Positions 16,078 to 24,911 of a stretch of DNA of 64,000 nt are shown piece by piece; positions within the stretch are counted from its first letter, which is position 1; the number at the start of each line of letters is the position of its first letter. The stretch covers positions 1 through 64,000 of the forward strand of contig NZ_LGCL01000039.1 in NCBI RefSeq assembly GCF_001306115.1. The letters are read 5' to 3'. The notes under the pieces were generated by a model. The model was not told the DNA's origin. It saw only the letters and a program-made list of their open reading frames with translations, and searched no databases. A program made the translations under genes and the position numbers. The DNA comes from Ornatilinea apprima (GTDB taxonomy: Bacteria; Chloroflexota; Anaerolineae; Anaerolineales; Anaerolineaceae).

Positions 16078-16493
16078 GCGGGCGTATTTTGGCGGTTGAT
16101 CCCGGAGAGAAACGAATTGGCCTGGCTATTAGCGATGAGACGGCTTGTATTGCCAACCCGCTGGGTGTGGTAACGCATACTGCCCGAGACGCGGACGCCC
16201 AGACAGTTGCCCAGATCGCGGCGGAGAACCAGGCTGCGCGGATCATCGTTGGGCAGGCGCTGGACGCCAGCGGAGAAGTGGGGCCGGCGGCCCGAAAAGC
16301 GCAGCGGTTTGCCGACGCGCTGCGCCTTCACACCGATTTGCCAGTTGAGTTATGGGATGAGAGCGGCAGCACAAAGGCCGCCCAATCTGCGCGCCGGGAG
16401 ATGGGTGTTTCGCGGAAGAAACGCAGCGGGCATCTGGATGATCTCGCGGCAGCGATTATTTTACAAACCTATTTGGACGCAAAACATGACTGA
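16074..16493 (+). CDS. ruvX: YqgF/RuvX family RNase H-fold nuclease
   Basis: 139 aa, RNase H-like fold. Family hallmarks: ILAVDPGEKRIGLAISD at the start with the catalytic Asp, ADAQTVAQIAAENQAARIIVGQALDASGE, and WDESGSTKAAQSARREMG with LDDLAAAIILQTYLD at the end. Members are putative Holliday junction resolvases and are needed for processing the 5' end of 16S rRNA in E. coli. It overlaps both neighbours (4 bases with the upstream gene, 8 with mltG). Confidence 0.92.
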   Translation: MSGRILAVDPGEKRIGLAISDETACIANPLGVVTHTARDADAQTVAQIAAENQAARIIVGQALDASGEVGPAARKAQRFADALRLHTDLPVELWDESGSTKAAQSARREMGVSRKKRSGHLDDLAAAIILQTYLDAKHD

Positions 16494-17634
16494 TCGAAAT
16501 CTTAAACGTGTTCGCCGCTCCAGTTTGGTGCTGGCGGGTTTATTTGTTGCGATGTGCGGGCTGCTTTCAGCGGCGGCTGTGATTGTGTACCGCCTGCCAG
16601 AGATGGCTGAAAACCGTTTTGGTCCAGCGAGCCCGCTTCTCGGACGAGCGCAAAAGATCCAATATGCGTTCCAGCTTTTCTTGAAAGAAGAAGCTCTTTT
16701 GGCACCGCTGCCAGAGAAAGCAGACAGTGAGAAATTTGAGATTCAGTTGGGAGAACCTGTTTATTCAATCACCGCGCGGCTGCAGCAAGAAGGATGGGTG
16801 CCTGACGGGGAAGCGGTGCGGGTATTTTTGATCTATTCCGGTTTGGACACGCGGGTGCAGGCAGGTCAGTATCGCTTTAAAGACGCGCAAAACAGTCTGG
16901 ATATTGCCCGCGGGCTTGAAGACCCCACTCCCGGCGATGTGCGCTTTATTGTGCTGGCAGGCTGGCGGGTGGAAGAAATCGCAGCGGCTTTGCCGACCTC
17001 TGGATTGTCGATATCCCCAGAAGAGTTTCTGGCAAAAGCGCGCCAACCCAACCCGGAATGGCTTCCGGAAGGCTGGGGAGAAGCGGAAAGCCTGGAAGGG
17101 CTGCTGGCGCCGGGTGAATATGTCTTTCCACGTGAGACCACTGTTGATCAAATGATCAGCGCGATGACCGAACGGATGGAATCATTGATCAGTTCAGAAA
17201 TCCGGGACGGTTTTGCCAACCACGGATTGAGCCTGAAACAGGGAGTGACCCTGGCTTCGATTGTGCAAAGAGAAGCGGTTGTGGAAGACGAACAGGCCAG
17301 GATCGCGTCGGTGTTTCACAACCGTTGGAGTGTCGGAATGAAATTGGATAGCGACCCAACCGTTCAATACGCGGTGGGGAACAGCCGGTTGGCAAACACC
17401 TGGTGGGTGAACCCAATTTTCGTTGAAGATCTGCAAATCGATTCCCCCTATAATACATATATCTATGCTGGTTTGCCGCCCACGCCCATCTGCGCGGTGA
17501 GCGAAAAAGCGCTGCTGGCAGTGGCTTTCCCTGAAATAACGGCGTATTATTATTTTCGGGCAGGCTGTGAGGGAGATGGAAGGCATCTGTTTGCGGAAAA
17601 TTACGAAGACCATTTACAAAATGCGTGTCAGTGA
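16486..17634 (+). CDS. mltG: Endolytic murein transglycosylase MltG
   Basis: Membrane-bound lytic transglycosylase of 382 aa that cuts nascent glycan strands and so sets their length. One N-terminal transmembrane helix (about residues 11-32) is followed by a LysM-like region (YSITARLQQEGWVPDG) and the YceG catalytic domain with EGLLAPGEYVFP, LASIVQREAVVEDEQARIASVFHNRW (the catalytic Glu lies here) and KLDSDPTVQYAVG. The chosen start ATG 16486 overlaps the end of ruvX; a longer frame read from 16207 would be a shadow of ruvX. Its presence shows that the cell makes peptidoglycan. Confidence 0.93.
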   Translation: MTDRNLKRVRRSSLVLAGLFVAMCGLLSAAAVIVYRLPEMAENRFGPASPLLGRAQKIQYAFQLFLKEEALLAPLPEKADSEKFEIQLGEPVYSITARLQQEGWVPDGEAVRVFLIYSGLDTRVQAGQYRFKDAQNSLDIARGLEDPTPGDVRFIVLAGWRVEEIAAALPTSGLSISPEEFLAKARQPNPEWLPEGWGEAESLEGLLAPGEYVFPRETTVDQMISAMTERMESLISSEIRDGFANHGLSLKQGVTLASIVQREAVVEDEQARIASVFHNRWSVGMKLDSDPTVQYAVGNSRLANTWWVNPIFVEDLQIDSPYNTYIYAGLPPTPICAVSEKALLAVAFPEITAYYYFRAGCEGDGRHLFAENYEDHLQNACQ

Positions 17635-17658
17635 TTTCAGTCATCAGGAGGCGTGAAA

Positions 17659-18411
17659 ATGTCGGTTTTAGGGATTGATATTGGCGGGTCAGGAATTAAG
17701 GGTGCGTTGGTCGATGTGGAAACCGGGCAGCTGCTTACGCCAAGAGAGCGCATTCCAACCCCAGAGCCGGCCACGCCAGAGCGGGTAGCGGTTGTGTTTG
17801 CCGAATTGGTAAAAAAGTTAAAGTATGAAGGGCCCATTGGCGCCGGTTTCCCGGCGATCATCCAACAGGGAGTGGCTTACTCAGCGGCCAACGTGCATGA
17901 AGAGTGGATCAATACCAATGCCGAAAAGCTCTTTAGCCAGAAGACGGCCCAGCCGGTGTATGTGTTGAATGACGCGGACGCGGCGGGTCTGGCCGAGATG
18001 AAATTCGGGGCGGGAAGAGATTTTTACAAGGGCACGGTTTTAATGGTAACTCTCGGCACGGGGATCGGATCGGCCATTTTTACCAATGGCCATCTGCTGC
18101 CCAACGTGGAATTTGGGCACTTGAAAGTGCGGGGCAAAGACGCAGAACACCGCGCCTCAGATGCGGCGCGTAAGTCTCAAGAGCTCACTTGGAAAAAATG
18201 GTCAAAGCGCTTGCAAGAGGTGTTGGATTACATGGAAGCGCTTGTGTCGCCTGACGTGATTATTGTGGGAGGGGGAGTGAGCAAGGATTATCAAAAGTAC
18301 TTCCCGTACTTATCAACCAAAGCCAAACTTCTGCCGGCTCAGTTTTTGAATCAGGCTGGTATTGTAGGCGCGGCTTTGTACGCGTGGATGCGCAGCCGGG
18401 GAGAGATCTAG
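17659..18411 (+). CDS. ppgK: Polyphosphate glucokinase, ROK family
   Basis: 250 aa. Phosphorylates glucose to glucose 6-phosphate, using polyphosphate and in some members ATP. Motifs: VLGIDIGGSGIKGALVDV (phosphate-1 loop), NDADAAGLAEMKFGAG, and LMVTLGTGIGSAIF (phosphate-2). The CXCGXXGC zinc motif of other ROK kinases is missing, as expected for the PPGK branch, which instead has FGHLKVRGKDAEHRAS near the sugar site. ATG 17659 is chosen over GTG 17653 because AGGAGG (17646-17651) is spaced seven bases from it. It supplies glucose 6-phosphate, complementing the glycogen genes encoded elsewhere in this window. Confidence 0.9.
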   Translation: MSVLGIDIGGSGIKGALVDVETGQLLTPRERIPTPEPATPERVAVVFAELVKKLKYEGPIGAGFPAIIQQGVAYSAANVHEEWINTNAEKLFSQKTAQPVYVLNDADAAGLAEMKFGAGRDFYKGTVLMVTLGTGIGSAIFTNGHLLPNVEFGHLKVRGKDAEHRASDAARKSQELTWKKWSKRLQEVLDYMEALVSPDVIIVGGGVSKDYQKYFPYLSTKAKLLPAQFLNQAGIVGAALYAWMRSRGEI

Positions 18412-18428
18412 ACACTTAGGCAGAAAAA

Positions 18429-18460
18429 AAGAGGCAGATTATCCATGCAATCTGCCTCTT
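18429..18460. terminator. Bidirectional terminator between ppgK and the ferredoxin gene
   Basis: A 12-bp stem AAGAGGCAGATT / AATCTGCCTCTT with an 8-base loop, flanked by A's on one side and TTTT on the other. It serves two convergent genes. Confidence 0.85.
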
Positions 18461-18476
18461 TTCCTGTCGAGAAAAA

Positions 18477-18887
18477 TCAGGGCATAGCTTCGTAGCCCGG
18501 ACCTTCGGTAAAGTACCGGGCGTTTTCACCAATACTGGGGGTTAAATCAATGGACTCATCGGCCTCCAGAGCGCGCGTGGAAACAATGCGAACCGGCTCT
18601 CCTTCATAATTCGTGCCTTCGTAAACCTGGTCGTAACCCGGGGTGCCCATGGGCATGGATACGATTTCTCCACCACGGGCGATATAGTTGGAGGGGATTT
18701 CATCTTCCGGGAAGATCGCGGCAAATGGACATTCGGGAACGCACGCGCCACAATCAATGCATGTGGCGGGGTCAATATAAAACCACGGCCATTCGCTCTG
18801 CGGGTCACCAGGAACAATGCATTCAACCGGACAAACTGTTACACATCCTCCATCTCGTAAACAAAGGCCCGTAATTACATGCGTCAT
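18477..18887 (-). CDS. Dicluster ferredoxin
   Basis: Small iron-sulfur electron carrier, 136 aa. The N-terminal motif C9-x5-C15-x3-C19-P and the second motif CIDCGACVPECP (about residues 43-54) are typical of ferredoxins with two clusters (7Fe or 8Fe). A long acidic C-terminal tail of about 75 residues follows. The tail is longer than in minimal ferredoxins and resembles the seven-iron ferredoxins of Actinobacteria and Thermus. The ATG has a good GGAGG site. Partner enzymes are not encoded nearby; a superoxide dismutase gene is upstream on the same strand. Confidence 0.9.
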   Translation of the reverse strand: MTHVITGLCLRDGGCVTVCPVECIVPGDPQSEWPWFYIDPATCIDCGACVPECPFAAIFPEDEIPSNYIARGGEIVSMPMGTPGYDQVYEGTNYEGEPVRIVSTRALEADESIDLTPSIGENARYFTEGPGYEAMP

Positions 18888-18917
18888 GACTTTCCTCCAA
18901 TTTGTTTTAATGTAATG

Positions 18918-19523
18918 TCAAACGTGCAGGTAGCGCCGCTCAATTTCCTCCCAGTTCAATAAGTTCCACCAATTCGAGAGGTATTCCGCGCGGCGATTCT
19001 GATACTTCAAGTAATATGCGTGCTCCCAAACATCCACACCCATCACCGGATAGAGGCCTTCAGAATAGGGCGAATCCTGGTTAGGGGTTGAATGAAGAAT
19101 CAAACTGCCGTCTTGCTTCTTGCTCAGCCAGGCCCAACCGCTGCCAAACCGTGTCATGCCTTCTTTCTCAAACAAGGTCTTGAAATTTTCAAAGCTGCCA
19201 AAGAAGCGCTGGATGCCCTCGGCGATTGATCCTTTGGGTTCTCCACCACATGAAGGACCCATGATTTCCCAATAAATCATGTGGTTGAGGTAGCCCCCTC
19301 CGTTGTTGCGCACGGTGGTGCGAATTTCGGCGGGAATCTGGTTTAGATCCGTAAGAATTTCCTGGATAGATTTGTTAAAGAACTGCGGGTGCGCTTCCAA
19401 CGCGGTGTTCAAGTTTTTAAGGTACGCTGCGTGATGCTTGGTATAATGAATTTCCACGGTCGCAGCATCAATATACGGTTCCAGCGCATCAAATTTGTAC
19501 GGCAATTCAGGTAATTGAAACAT
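18918..19523 (-). CDS. Superoxide dismutase, Fe/Mn family
   Basis: 201 aa. Dismutates superoxide to oxygen and hydrogen peroxide in the cytoplasm. Metal ligands are visible: H27 (EIHYTKHHAAY), the His of GGGYLNHMIYW, and Asp/His of VMGVDVWEHAYYLKYQN. The C-terminal NQDSP and the Gly before the second histidine resemble the manganese branch, but metal use cannot be fixed from sequence. AAGGAGG precedes the ATG. It is followed by the ferredoxin gene with a 30-base gap. Confidence 0.93.
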   Translation of the reverse strand: MFQLPELPYKFDALEPYIDAATVEIHYTKHHAAYLKNLNTALEAHPQFFNKSIQEILTDLNQIPAEIRTTVRNNGGGYLNHMIYWEIMGPSCGGEPKGSIAEGIQRFFGSFENFKTLFEKEGMTRFGSGWAWLSKKQDGSLILHSTPNQDSPYSEGLYPVMGVDVWEHAYYLKYQNRRAEYLSNWWNLLNWEEIERRYLHV

Positions 19524-19630
19524 TGTTAGCCTCCTTAGAGTTTACCTTTCCCAATTCTATTTTTCAAGTTCAAATCGAAAAATAGTTATTAATATAAATA
19601 TTATCTAAATTGTAAGATTAGGGTGCATCA

Positions 19631-20614
19631 TTGTCAAGTCAAGAACCTTACACACTTCATCAAGCCTCTCCGATGGCCTATTTGGTTTTGCTGGTAGGGG
19701 TATTGGCCGTATCAACGGCTTCGATCTTTATTCGCTTTGCGCAAAGTGAAGTACCTTCGCTGGTGATTGCCACCTATCGCATGGCGCTGGCCGGCTTGCT
19801 GTTGGCCCCGGCGGCTTTATGGCGCGGGAAACAAGCGCAGACTTCTCTGGAACCGGCTGAGAAACGACAGGTTTTGCTTGCTGGTGTGTTATTGGCCTTT
19901 CATTTTGCCAGTTGGATTGCTTCGCTCGAATTGACATCGGTTGTAAACTCTGTGGTGCTGGTTACGACTGCGCCTTTGTGGGTGGCGGCGGCTTCGCCGG
20001 TGCTGCTCAAGGAACCGGTGAGCGGAAACGCGTTTATTGGTTTGGGACTGGCGCTGGTGGGAGGCGTTCTGGTTGGTCTTAGTTCCATTTGTTCCATTAC
20101 CGCGGGTGGGTTTGGTTGTCAGGAAATGGGAGACTTCTTTCAGGGCAAAGCCGCTTTGGGAAATTTACTAGCGCTAATGGGTGCCTGGTTTTCAGCCGGT
20201 TACCTGGTGGTGGGAAGGCGGGTCAGAAAAAAACTGCACTTGATGACCTACACGTTTCGCGTGTACGGAATGGCCGGTCTGACTCTGCTGGTGGTTACCC
20301 TTTTCTTTGGATTGGTTTTGAATGCCTCGAGTGGAACCAATGTCGCCGAACTGTTATTTGACTATTCACCCATTTCTTTTGTGTGGATGATTTTGCTGGC
20401 TTTGATTCCGCAGCTGGTTGGGCATACGGCGTTCAACTGGTCGCTGGCCTATTTGCCGGCTGCTTTTGTCTCGGTCGCGCTTTTGGGAGAGCCGGTGGGT
20501 TCCACAATTTTGGCGATTCTTTTTTTGCATGAATCCCCCACGCTCCTGCAGTTTATTGGCGCGGGGTTTATTTTGGCTGGTATTCTATTGGCGTCGCGGC
20601 AAACCGCCGAATAA
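19631..20614 (+). CDS. EamA-family (DMT) transporter
   Basis: Integral membrane protein of 327 aa with about ten transmembrane helices in two EamA repeats (about 20-150 and 175-325). Characteristic stretches include STASIFIRFAQSEVPSLVIATYRM at the beginning of repeat 1 and FVSVALLGEPVGSTILAILFLHE in repeat 2. Family members export metabolites or amino acids; the substrate here is not predictable. The start is TTG 19631, with AGGGTG five bases upstream. ATG 19673 is an alternative without an RBS. Divergent from the superoxide dismutase gene. Confidence 0.88.
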   Translation: MSSQEPYTLHQASPMAYLVLLVGVLAVSTASIFIRFAQSEVPSLVIATYRMALAGLLLAPAALWRGKQAQTSLEPAEKRQVLLAGVLLAFHFASWIASLELTSVVNSVVLVTTAPLWVAAASPVLLKEPVSGNAFIGLGLALVGGVLVGLSSICSITAGGFGCQEMGDFFQGKAALGNLLALMGAWFSAGYLVVGRRVRKKLHLMTYTFRVYGMAGLTLLVVTLFFGLVLNASSGTNVAELLFDYSPISFVWMILLALIPQLVGHTAFNWSLAYLPAAFVSVALLGEPVGSTILAILFLHESPTLLQFIGAGFILAGILLASRQTAE

Positions 20615-20621
20615 AACACGG

Positions 20622-20650
20622 CTCACCCCGAACATGAGTTTCGGGGTGAG
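20622..20650. terminator. Bidirectional terminator between the EamA gene and malQ
   Basis: Perfect 11-bp stem CTCACCCCGAA / TTCGGGGTGAG, then AGTTTGTCTTTTTT on the plus strand and a T-containing tail on the minus strand. It separates convergent genes. Confidence 0.88.
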
Positions 20651-20662
20651 AGTTTGTCTTTT

Positions 20663-22174
20663 TTATTTATGAATCTTTTCTTTGTTCATGCGGCTGTAAA
20701 GCCGGTTGATTTCGCGTATGGACTGCAGGAACGCGGGGGTAATATAATCGGGGCGAACCCGCCAGGTCCAGTTACCGCTGGGCCGTCCAGGGTAATTCAT
20801 GCGGGCTTCGTTCCCCAGGCGCAGCAGGTCTTGTAATGGAGCCAAAGAAAACACAGCGACAGAAGACCAGACGCCGCGCACCAGATCCCAGGCGACATCC
20901 TCTCCGGAGCGCGCCATGTAGCGGCGGTAGAAGTCTTTCTCTTGATCCGTGCCGCTCTGGTACCATCCGATGACGGTATCGTTGTCGTGCGTGCCGGTAT
21001 AAGCCACACAGTTTTCCACATAATTGTGGGGCAAGAATGGGTCTGTGGAGTCGGAGGCAAAGGCAAATTGGAGAATGCGCATACCTGGAAGTCCAAACTC
21101 ATCCCGCATTTCCACCACGTCGGGGGTGATTTCACCCAGGTCTTCCGCAATGATGGGTAAATCGCCCAGCTCATTGCGAACTTTTTGGAAGAACTTTTTC
21201 CCCGGCCCTTTCACCCAGCGTCCAATTTCTGCTGTGGGCATACCAAAGGGCACTTCCCAGTACCCGGCAAATCCGCGGAAATGATCGAGGCGGATGAAAT
21301 CAACCGTCTTGAGCGTTGCCTTGATGCGTTTTAGCCACCATTCGTAGCCAGTTTTTTCATGGAAATCCCAGCGGTAGAGCGGGTTGCCCCATAGCTGGCC
21401 GGTGGGAGAGAAATAGTCCGGCGGAACGCCAGCCACCACAGTGGGCAGGCCTTTTTCATCGAAGTAGAATAAATCCGGGTTAGCCCAGGCATCAGCGCTG
21501 TCGTAGGCCACGAAAATCGGAATGTCGCCAACAATTTGGATATTCTTTTCTTTGGCGTACTGCCTCACGGCGTCCCACTGGCGGAAGAAGAAGAACTGGC
21601 GCAGTGAATGGCGTTGAATCGATTCCGCGTGGTTGTATTTAAATTCAGCAAGGGCTATCGCGTCTCGTTTTCTCAACTCTTTGGGCCATTTATCCCACGA
21701 AACACCGCCAAAATTCTCTTTGATGGCCATGAACAGGGTGAAATCAGGCAGCCAATCCTGGTTTTCTGCGAGAAATTCTTCATATTCCTGGCGTAATTCG
21801 GCGGACGCATTCCTTTTGAAATTGGCAGAGGCGGTATCCAGCAGTTTCAATTTCCACAAGATGGCCTGACCAAAATCAACCCGGTCTTCTGGAAAGGTTG
21901 GGCGGTCTTTGAGGTCTTCTGCTGTCAGCAGATGATCTTCTTGCAGCAAGAAAGGGTTGACTAAATAAGGGTTGCCTGCAAATGCAGAGAAGCACTGATA
22001 CGGCGAATCACCATAGCCTGTGGGACCCAATGGCAAAACCTGCCAGAGCGCACAACCAGTATCTGCCATAAAATTGATCCAGCGAAATGCTTCGGGACCT
22101 AGGTCGCCGATGCCGTCTGGGCCTGGCAAGGAAGTTGGATGTAACAGAATCCCCGAGGAGCGATTAAATTTCAT
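20663..22174 (-). CDS. malQ: 4-alpha-glucanotransferase (amylomaltase)
   Basis: GH77 enzyme of 503 aa that transfers alpha-1,4-glucan chains between maltodextrins. Family features: SSGILLHPTSLPGPDGIGDLG at the start, LWQVLPLGPTGYGDSPYQ, FIRLDHFRGFAGYWEVP with the nucleophile Asp, PIIAEDLGEITPDV with the acid/base Glu, and AYTGTHDNDTVIGWY with the transition-state Asp. It begins inside the 3' end of glgC (11-base overlap) and has AGGAGG upstream, so it is the last gene of the glycogen operon. Confidence 0.95.
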   Translation of the reverse strand: MKFNRSSGILLHPTSLPGPDGIGDLGPEAFRWINFMADTGCALWQVLPLGPTGYGDSPYQCFSAFAGNPYLVNPFLLQEDHLLTAEDLKDRPTFPEDRVDFGQAILWKLKLLDTASANFKRNASAELRQEYEEFLAENQDWLPDFTLFMAIKENFGGVSWDKWPKELRKRDAIALAEFKYNHAESIQRHSLRQFFFFRQWDAVRQYAKEKNIQIVGDIPIFVAYDSADAWANPDLFYFDEKGLPTVVAGVPPDYFSPTGQLWGNPLYRWDFHEKTGYEWWLKRIKATLKTVDFIRLDHFRGFAGYWEVPFGMPTAEIGRWVKGPGKKFFQKVRNELGDLPIIAEDLGEITPDVVEMRDEFGLPGMRILQFAFASDSTDPFLPHNYVENCVAYTGTHDNDTVIGWYQSGTDQEKDFYRRYMARSGEDVAWDLVRGVWSSVAVFSLAPLQDLLRLGNEARMNYPGRPSGNWTWRVRPDYITPAFLQSIREINRLYSRMNKEKIHK

Positions 22175-23420
22175 GTGGAAGCCTCCTGGTTTGGATAAAT
22201 TCTCCTGATTTAACTACATTTTTTGGATAATCGGAAGGGATAACATCGGTTCCGATAACAACTCCTGGCTCTAGTACATAGCGGGGCGGTATAACACTGT
22301 TCTTTCCCACAGTAGTGATCAGGTTGTCGGGGTTTACTCCTACGCCCACCTGGCAGCCTGCGTGCAGAAATGCGCGCTTATCGATCACAGAATGGCTGAT
22401 GGTGACATCGCGTTGGACTGTGCAATCGGTGAGCAAGATGGAGTGAGAGATCACCGAACCTGATTGCACATAAACACCGGGGGATAAGACCGAATGGGTG
22501 ATCTTAACGCCACTTTCAATCACACAGCCGTCCGAGATTAATGAGTCTTCAATGACGGCGCCGGATTGAATATTAGCAGGCGGGCGCTCTTCGGACCGCG
22601 TGTGAATAACCCAGGAGCGGTTGTAAAGGTTGAGGCTGGGATAAGGTTCCAATAAATCCATGTGGGCTTTCCAATACGACTGGATGGTTCCCACGTCCAT
22701 CCAATACCCCGAGTATGGATAGGCAAAGACGCGCATGCCTTTCTGAATCATCAACGGAATGATGTCTTTTCCAAAATCGTGAGAGGATTCCGATTTCAGG
22801 TGATCATCCCAAAGCAGCTTATCCAATACATATTGGTTAAAGACGTACACACCCATATTGGCGCGGTTGGAGGGGGGAACCTTGGGCTTTTCCACAAAGG
22901 ATGTTACGCGGTTATCGTCACCCAGGCCAACAATGCCAAAGCGGCTGGCCTCTTCGATGGGCACGCTGATGGAGGCCAACGTCAAATCTGCCTGATGGGC
23001 GATGTGAAATTGGATCATGGCGTCATAATCCATGGTATAGATGTGGTCGCCGGAAAGGATAAGGATCAGGTCAGGATTGCTGTGCTTGATGAAGGAATAA
23101 TTCTGTTGAACGGCATCAGCGGTGCCAGAAAACCACCCAGAGGCGGGCGCGCGGTAAGGTGTATAGATACGCACTCCGCCGGTGAAATCACGCGCCAGGT
23201 CCCATGGGGCGCCTGATCCAATGTGTTCAATCAGCGAGTGAGGCCGGTATTGAGCGACAATCATGACATCAAAGATGTTGGAATTGACACAGTTGGACAG
23301 CGCAAAATCAATGATGCGATATTTTCCCGCGAAGGTAACCGCTGGTTTGGTGCGTTTTGCTGTAAGCACGCCTAAGCGGGTGCCTTCGCCGCCGGCAAGA
23401 ATGACAGCCCGAGTTTTCAT
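22164..23420 (-). CDS. glgC: Glucose-1-phosphate adenylyltransferase
   Basis: Makes ADP-glucose, the donor for glycogen synthesis; 418 aa. The nucleotidyltransferase signature [23 protein letters not shown] is at the N-terminus, followed by [20 protein letters not shown]. The typical GlgC region [17 protein letters not shown] and the sugar-phosphate part (ENRASRFGIV-like [12 protein letters not shown]) follow. A left-handed beta-helix C-terminal domain completes it. Start overlaps the glgA stop (ATGA); its 3' end overlaps malQ. Regulatory effector preference cannot be read. Confidence 0.95.
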   Translation of the reverse strand: MKTRAVILAGGEGTRLGVLTAKRTKPAVTFAGKYRIIDFALSNCVNSNIFDVMIVAQYRPHSLIEHIGSGAPWDLARDFTGGVRIYTPYRAPASGWFSGTADAVQQNYSFIKHSNPDLILILSGDHIYTMDYDAMIQFHIAHQADLTLASISVPIEEASRFGIVGLGDDNRVTSFVEKPKVPPSNRANMGVYVFNQYVLDKLLWDDHLKSESSHDFGKDIIPLMIQKGMRVFAYPYSGYWMDVGTIQSYWKAHMDLLEPYPSLNLYNRSWVIHTRSEERPPANIQSGAVIEDSLISDGCVIESGVKITHSVLSPGVYVQSGSVISHSILLTDCTVQRDVTISHSVIDKRAFLHAGCQVGVGVNPDNLITTVGKNSVIPPRYVLEPGVVIGTDVIPSDYPKNVVKSGEFIQTRRLPHEI

Positions 23421-24898
23421 TCATTCCTCTCTTTCAGCAACTGTTGGTATAGGTTTGCATATTCAAGAGCAGGAGTCGCCCAGGAAAAGTTGACAGCCAT
23501 GCCATTGAGCTGGATTTGCTGCCAGAGTTGTGGATTTTGATAGATTTGAAGCGCTTTTCGCAACGCACGAGCCAGCGCCGATTCGGTGGCTGGTTTGAAA
23601 AGAAAGCCAGTTCCATGCTGCATCGTGAGGGTCTGATGGATCGAATCTTTCAAGCCACCAGTGGCGCGGGCTACCGGTACGCAGCCATAGCGCATGGAAA
23701 TCATTTGCGCCAGTCCGCAGGGTTCATAGCGGGAGGGCATGAGCAGCATATCCCCTCCGGCATACATGCGGCGAGAAAGGCTCGCGTCAAAGCGAATGGC
23801 CGCGCGCACGCGGTCTGGATACTCTTTTTCCAACTGGCGGCAGTCCTCTTCGAGGGTGGGGTCGCCGGTGCCCAGCAGAATCATTTGCCAGTCTTCATCC
23901 GCGATTAGGCGCGCGGCCTTGACGGCCAGATCGACACCTTTCTGCTGGTCCATGCGGCTGATGAGGATCAGCAGCGGGCGCTGGGGGTCTGGATCGAGAT
24001 TAAACTCTTTGAGCAGTTCGGTTTTATTCTTCTGGCGTGTGGATATTGTGGCGGCTGAGAAGGGCTGGGCGATGTGCGTGTCCGTTTGTGGATTCCACAA
24101 CTCTTCATCAAGGCCGTTCAATATGCCTTTAACGTCTTGCTGGCGGGATTGCAAGAATTTTTCCAGGCCGCAGCCGAAAGCGGGAGTCATGATTTCTTGC
24201 GCATAGGTGGGAGAGACTGTTACGATCTTATCGGCGGTGAGGATACCCAGCGGTAACGGGTGATGGACTCCCCAACGCGGGATTTGTTGGGTTTCCGCGG
24301 GGGGGAGATGGTAATGAGCCATCCATTTTTCGGCGCCGGCTCCCATAAAGGGCAAGTTGTGGATGGTGAAAACGGTGTGGACTTTTTTGAGAGGGTGGGA
24401 TGCGGAGCCTTTTTTCAGCAGTGAGAGCGCGTAGATCATTGGGGCGGTATGCCAGTCGTTGGCATTGATGACGTCTGGGATCCAATTCAGCTTGAGCAGC
24501 ATTTGCAAGGCCGCCTGGCAGAAAAAGACGTATTTTTCTGCATCGACAGCATTGTTGGAGGAATAGACGGGTGAGATTTTTTGAACCGGCTCACCATCAA
24601 TCAGATAGACCGGCACGTTGTTGATGGTTTGAGTGTAGATTTGCGCTTTTTGGTCACCAGAGATAGAGGATACGAGCACCTCGGCTACAAGTTCTGGGGT
24701 GAAACCTTTGTTGCGGATGACCGGGTGGAATGGAATCACCACACGCACATCTAAACGCGGACGGCCTGCCTGCTCAGAAAGTTTTTGCAGGGCAACGGGC
24801 AGCGCCCCAGCTACATCACCCAGGCCGCCGACTTTGGCAAAAGGGTCTGCTTCGGCTGCCGCGAATAAGACTGAAATGGTTGAGGCATTTTCAGGCAT
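23417..24898 (-). CDS. glgA: Glycogen synthase (ADP-glucose type)
   Basis: GT5 glycosyltransferase of 493 aa. N-terminal motif [25 protein letters not shown] contains KVGG, the ADP-glucose contact. C-terminal half contains [48 protein letters not shown] and the nucleotide loop typical of GT-B enzymes. ATG 24898 gives eight bases to AGGAG; an upstream ATG (24904) is only two bases from it. It is third in a five-gene minus-strand operon: cinA, amidohydrolase-CYTH, glgA, glgC, malQ. Confidence 0.94.
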   Translation of the reverse strand: MPENASTISVLFAAAEADPFAKVGGLGDVAGALPVALQKLSEQAGRPRLDVRVVIPFHPVIRNKGFTPELVAEVLVSSISGDQKAQIYTQTINNVPVYLIDGEPVQKISPVYSSNNAVDAEKYVFFCQAALQMLLKLNWIPDVINANDWHTAPMIYALSLLKKGSASHPLKKVHTVFTIHNLPFMGAGAEKWMAHYHLPPAETQQIPRWGVHHPLPLGILTADKIVTVSPTYAQEIMTPAFGCGLEKFLQSRQQDVKGILNGLDEELWNPQTDTHIAQPFSAATISTRQKNKTELLKEFNLDPDPQRPLLILISRMDQQKGVDLAVKAARLIADEDWQMILLGTGDPTLEEDCRQLEKEYPDRVRAAIRFDASLSRRMYAGGDMLLMPSRYEPCGLAQMISMRYGCVPVARATGGLKDSIHQTLTMQHGTGFLFKPATESALARALRKALQIYQNPQLWQQIQLNGMAVNFSWATPALEYANLYQQLLKERNE

Positions 24899-24911
24899 AG
24901 CCATCTCTCCT

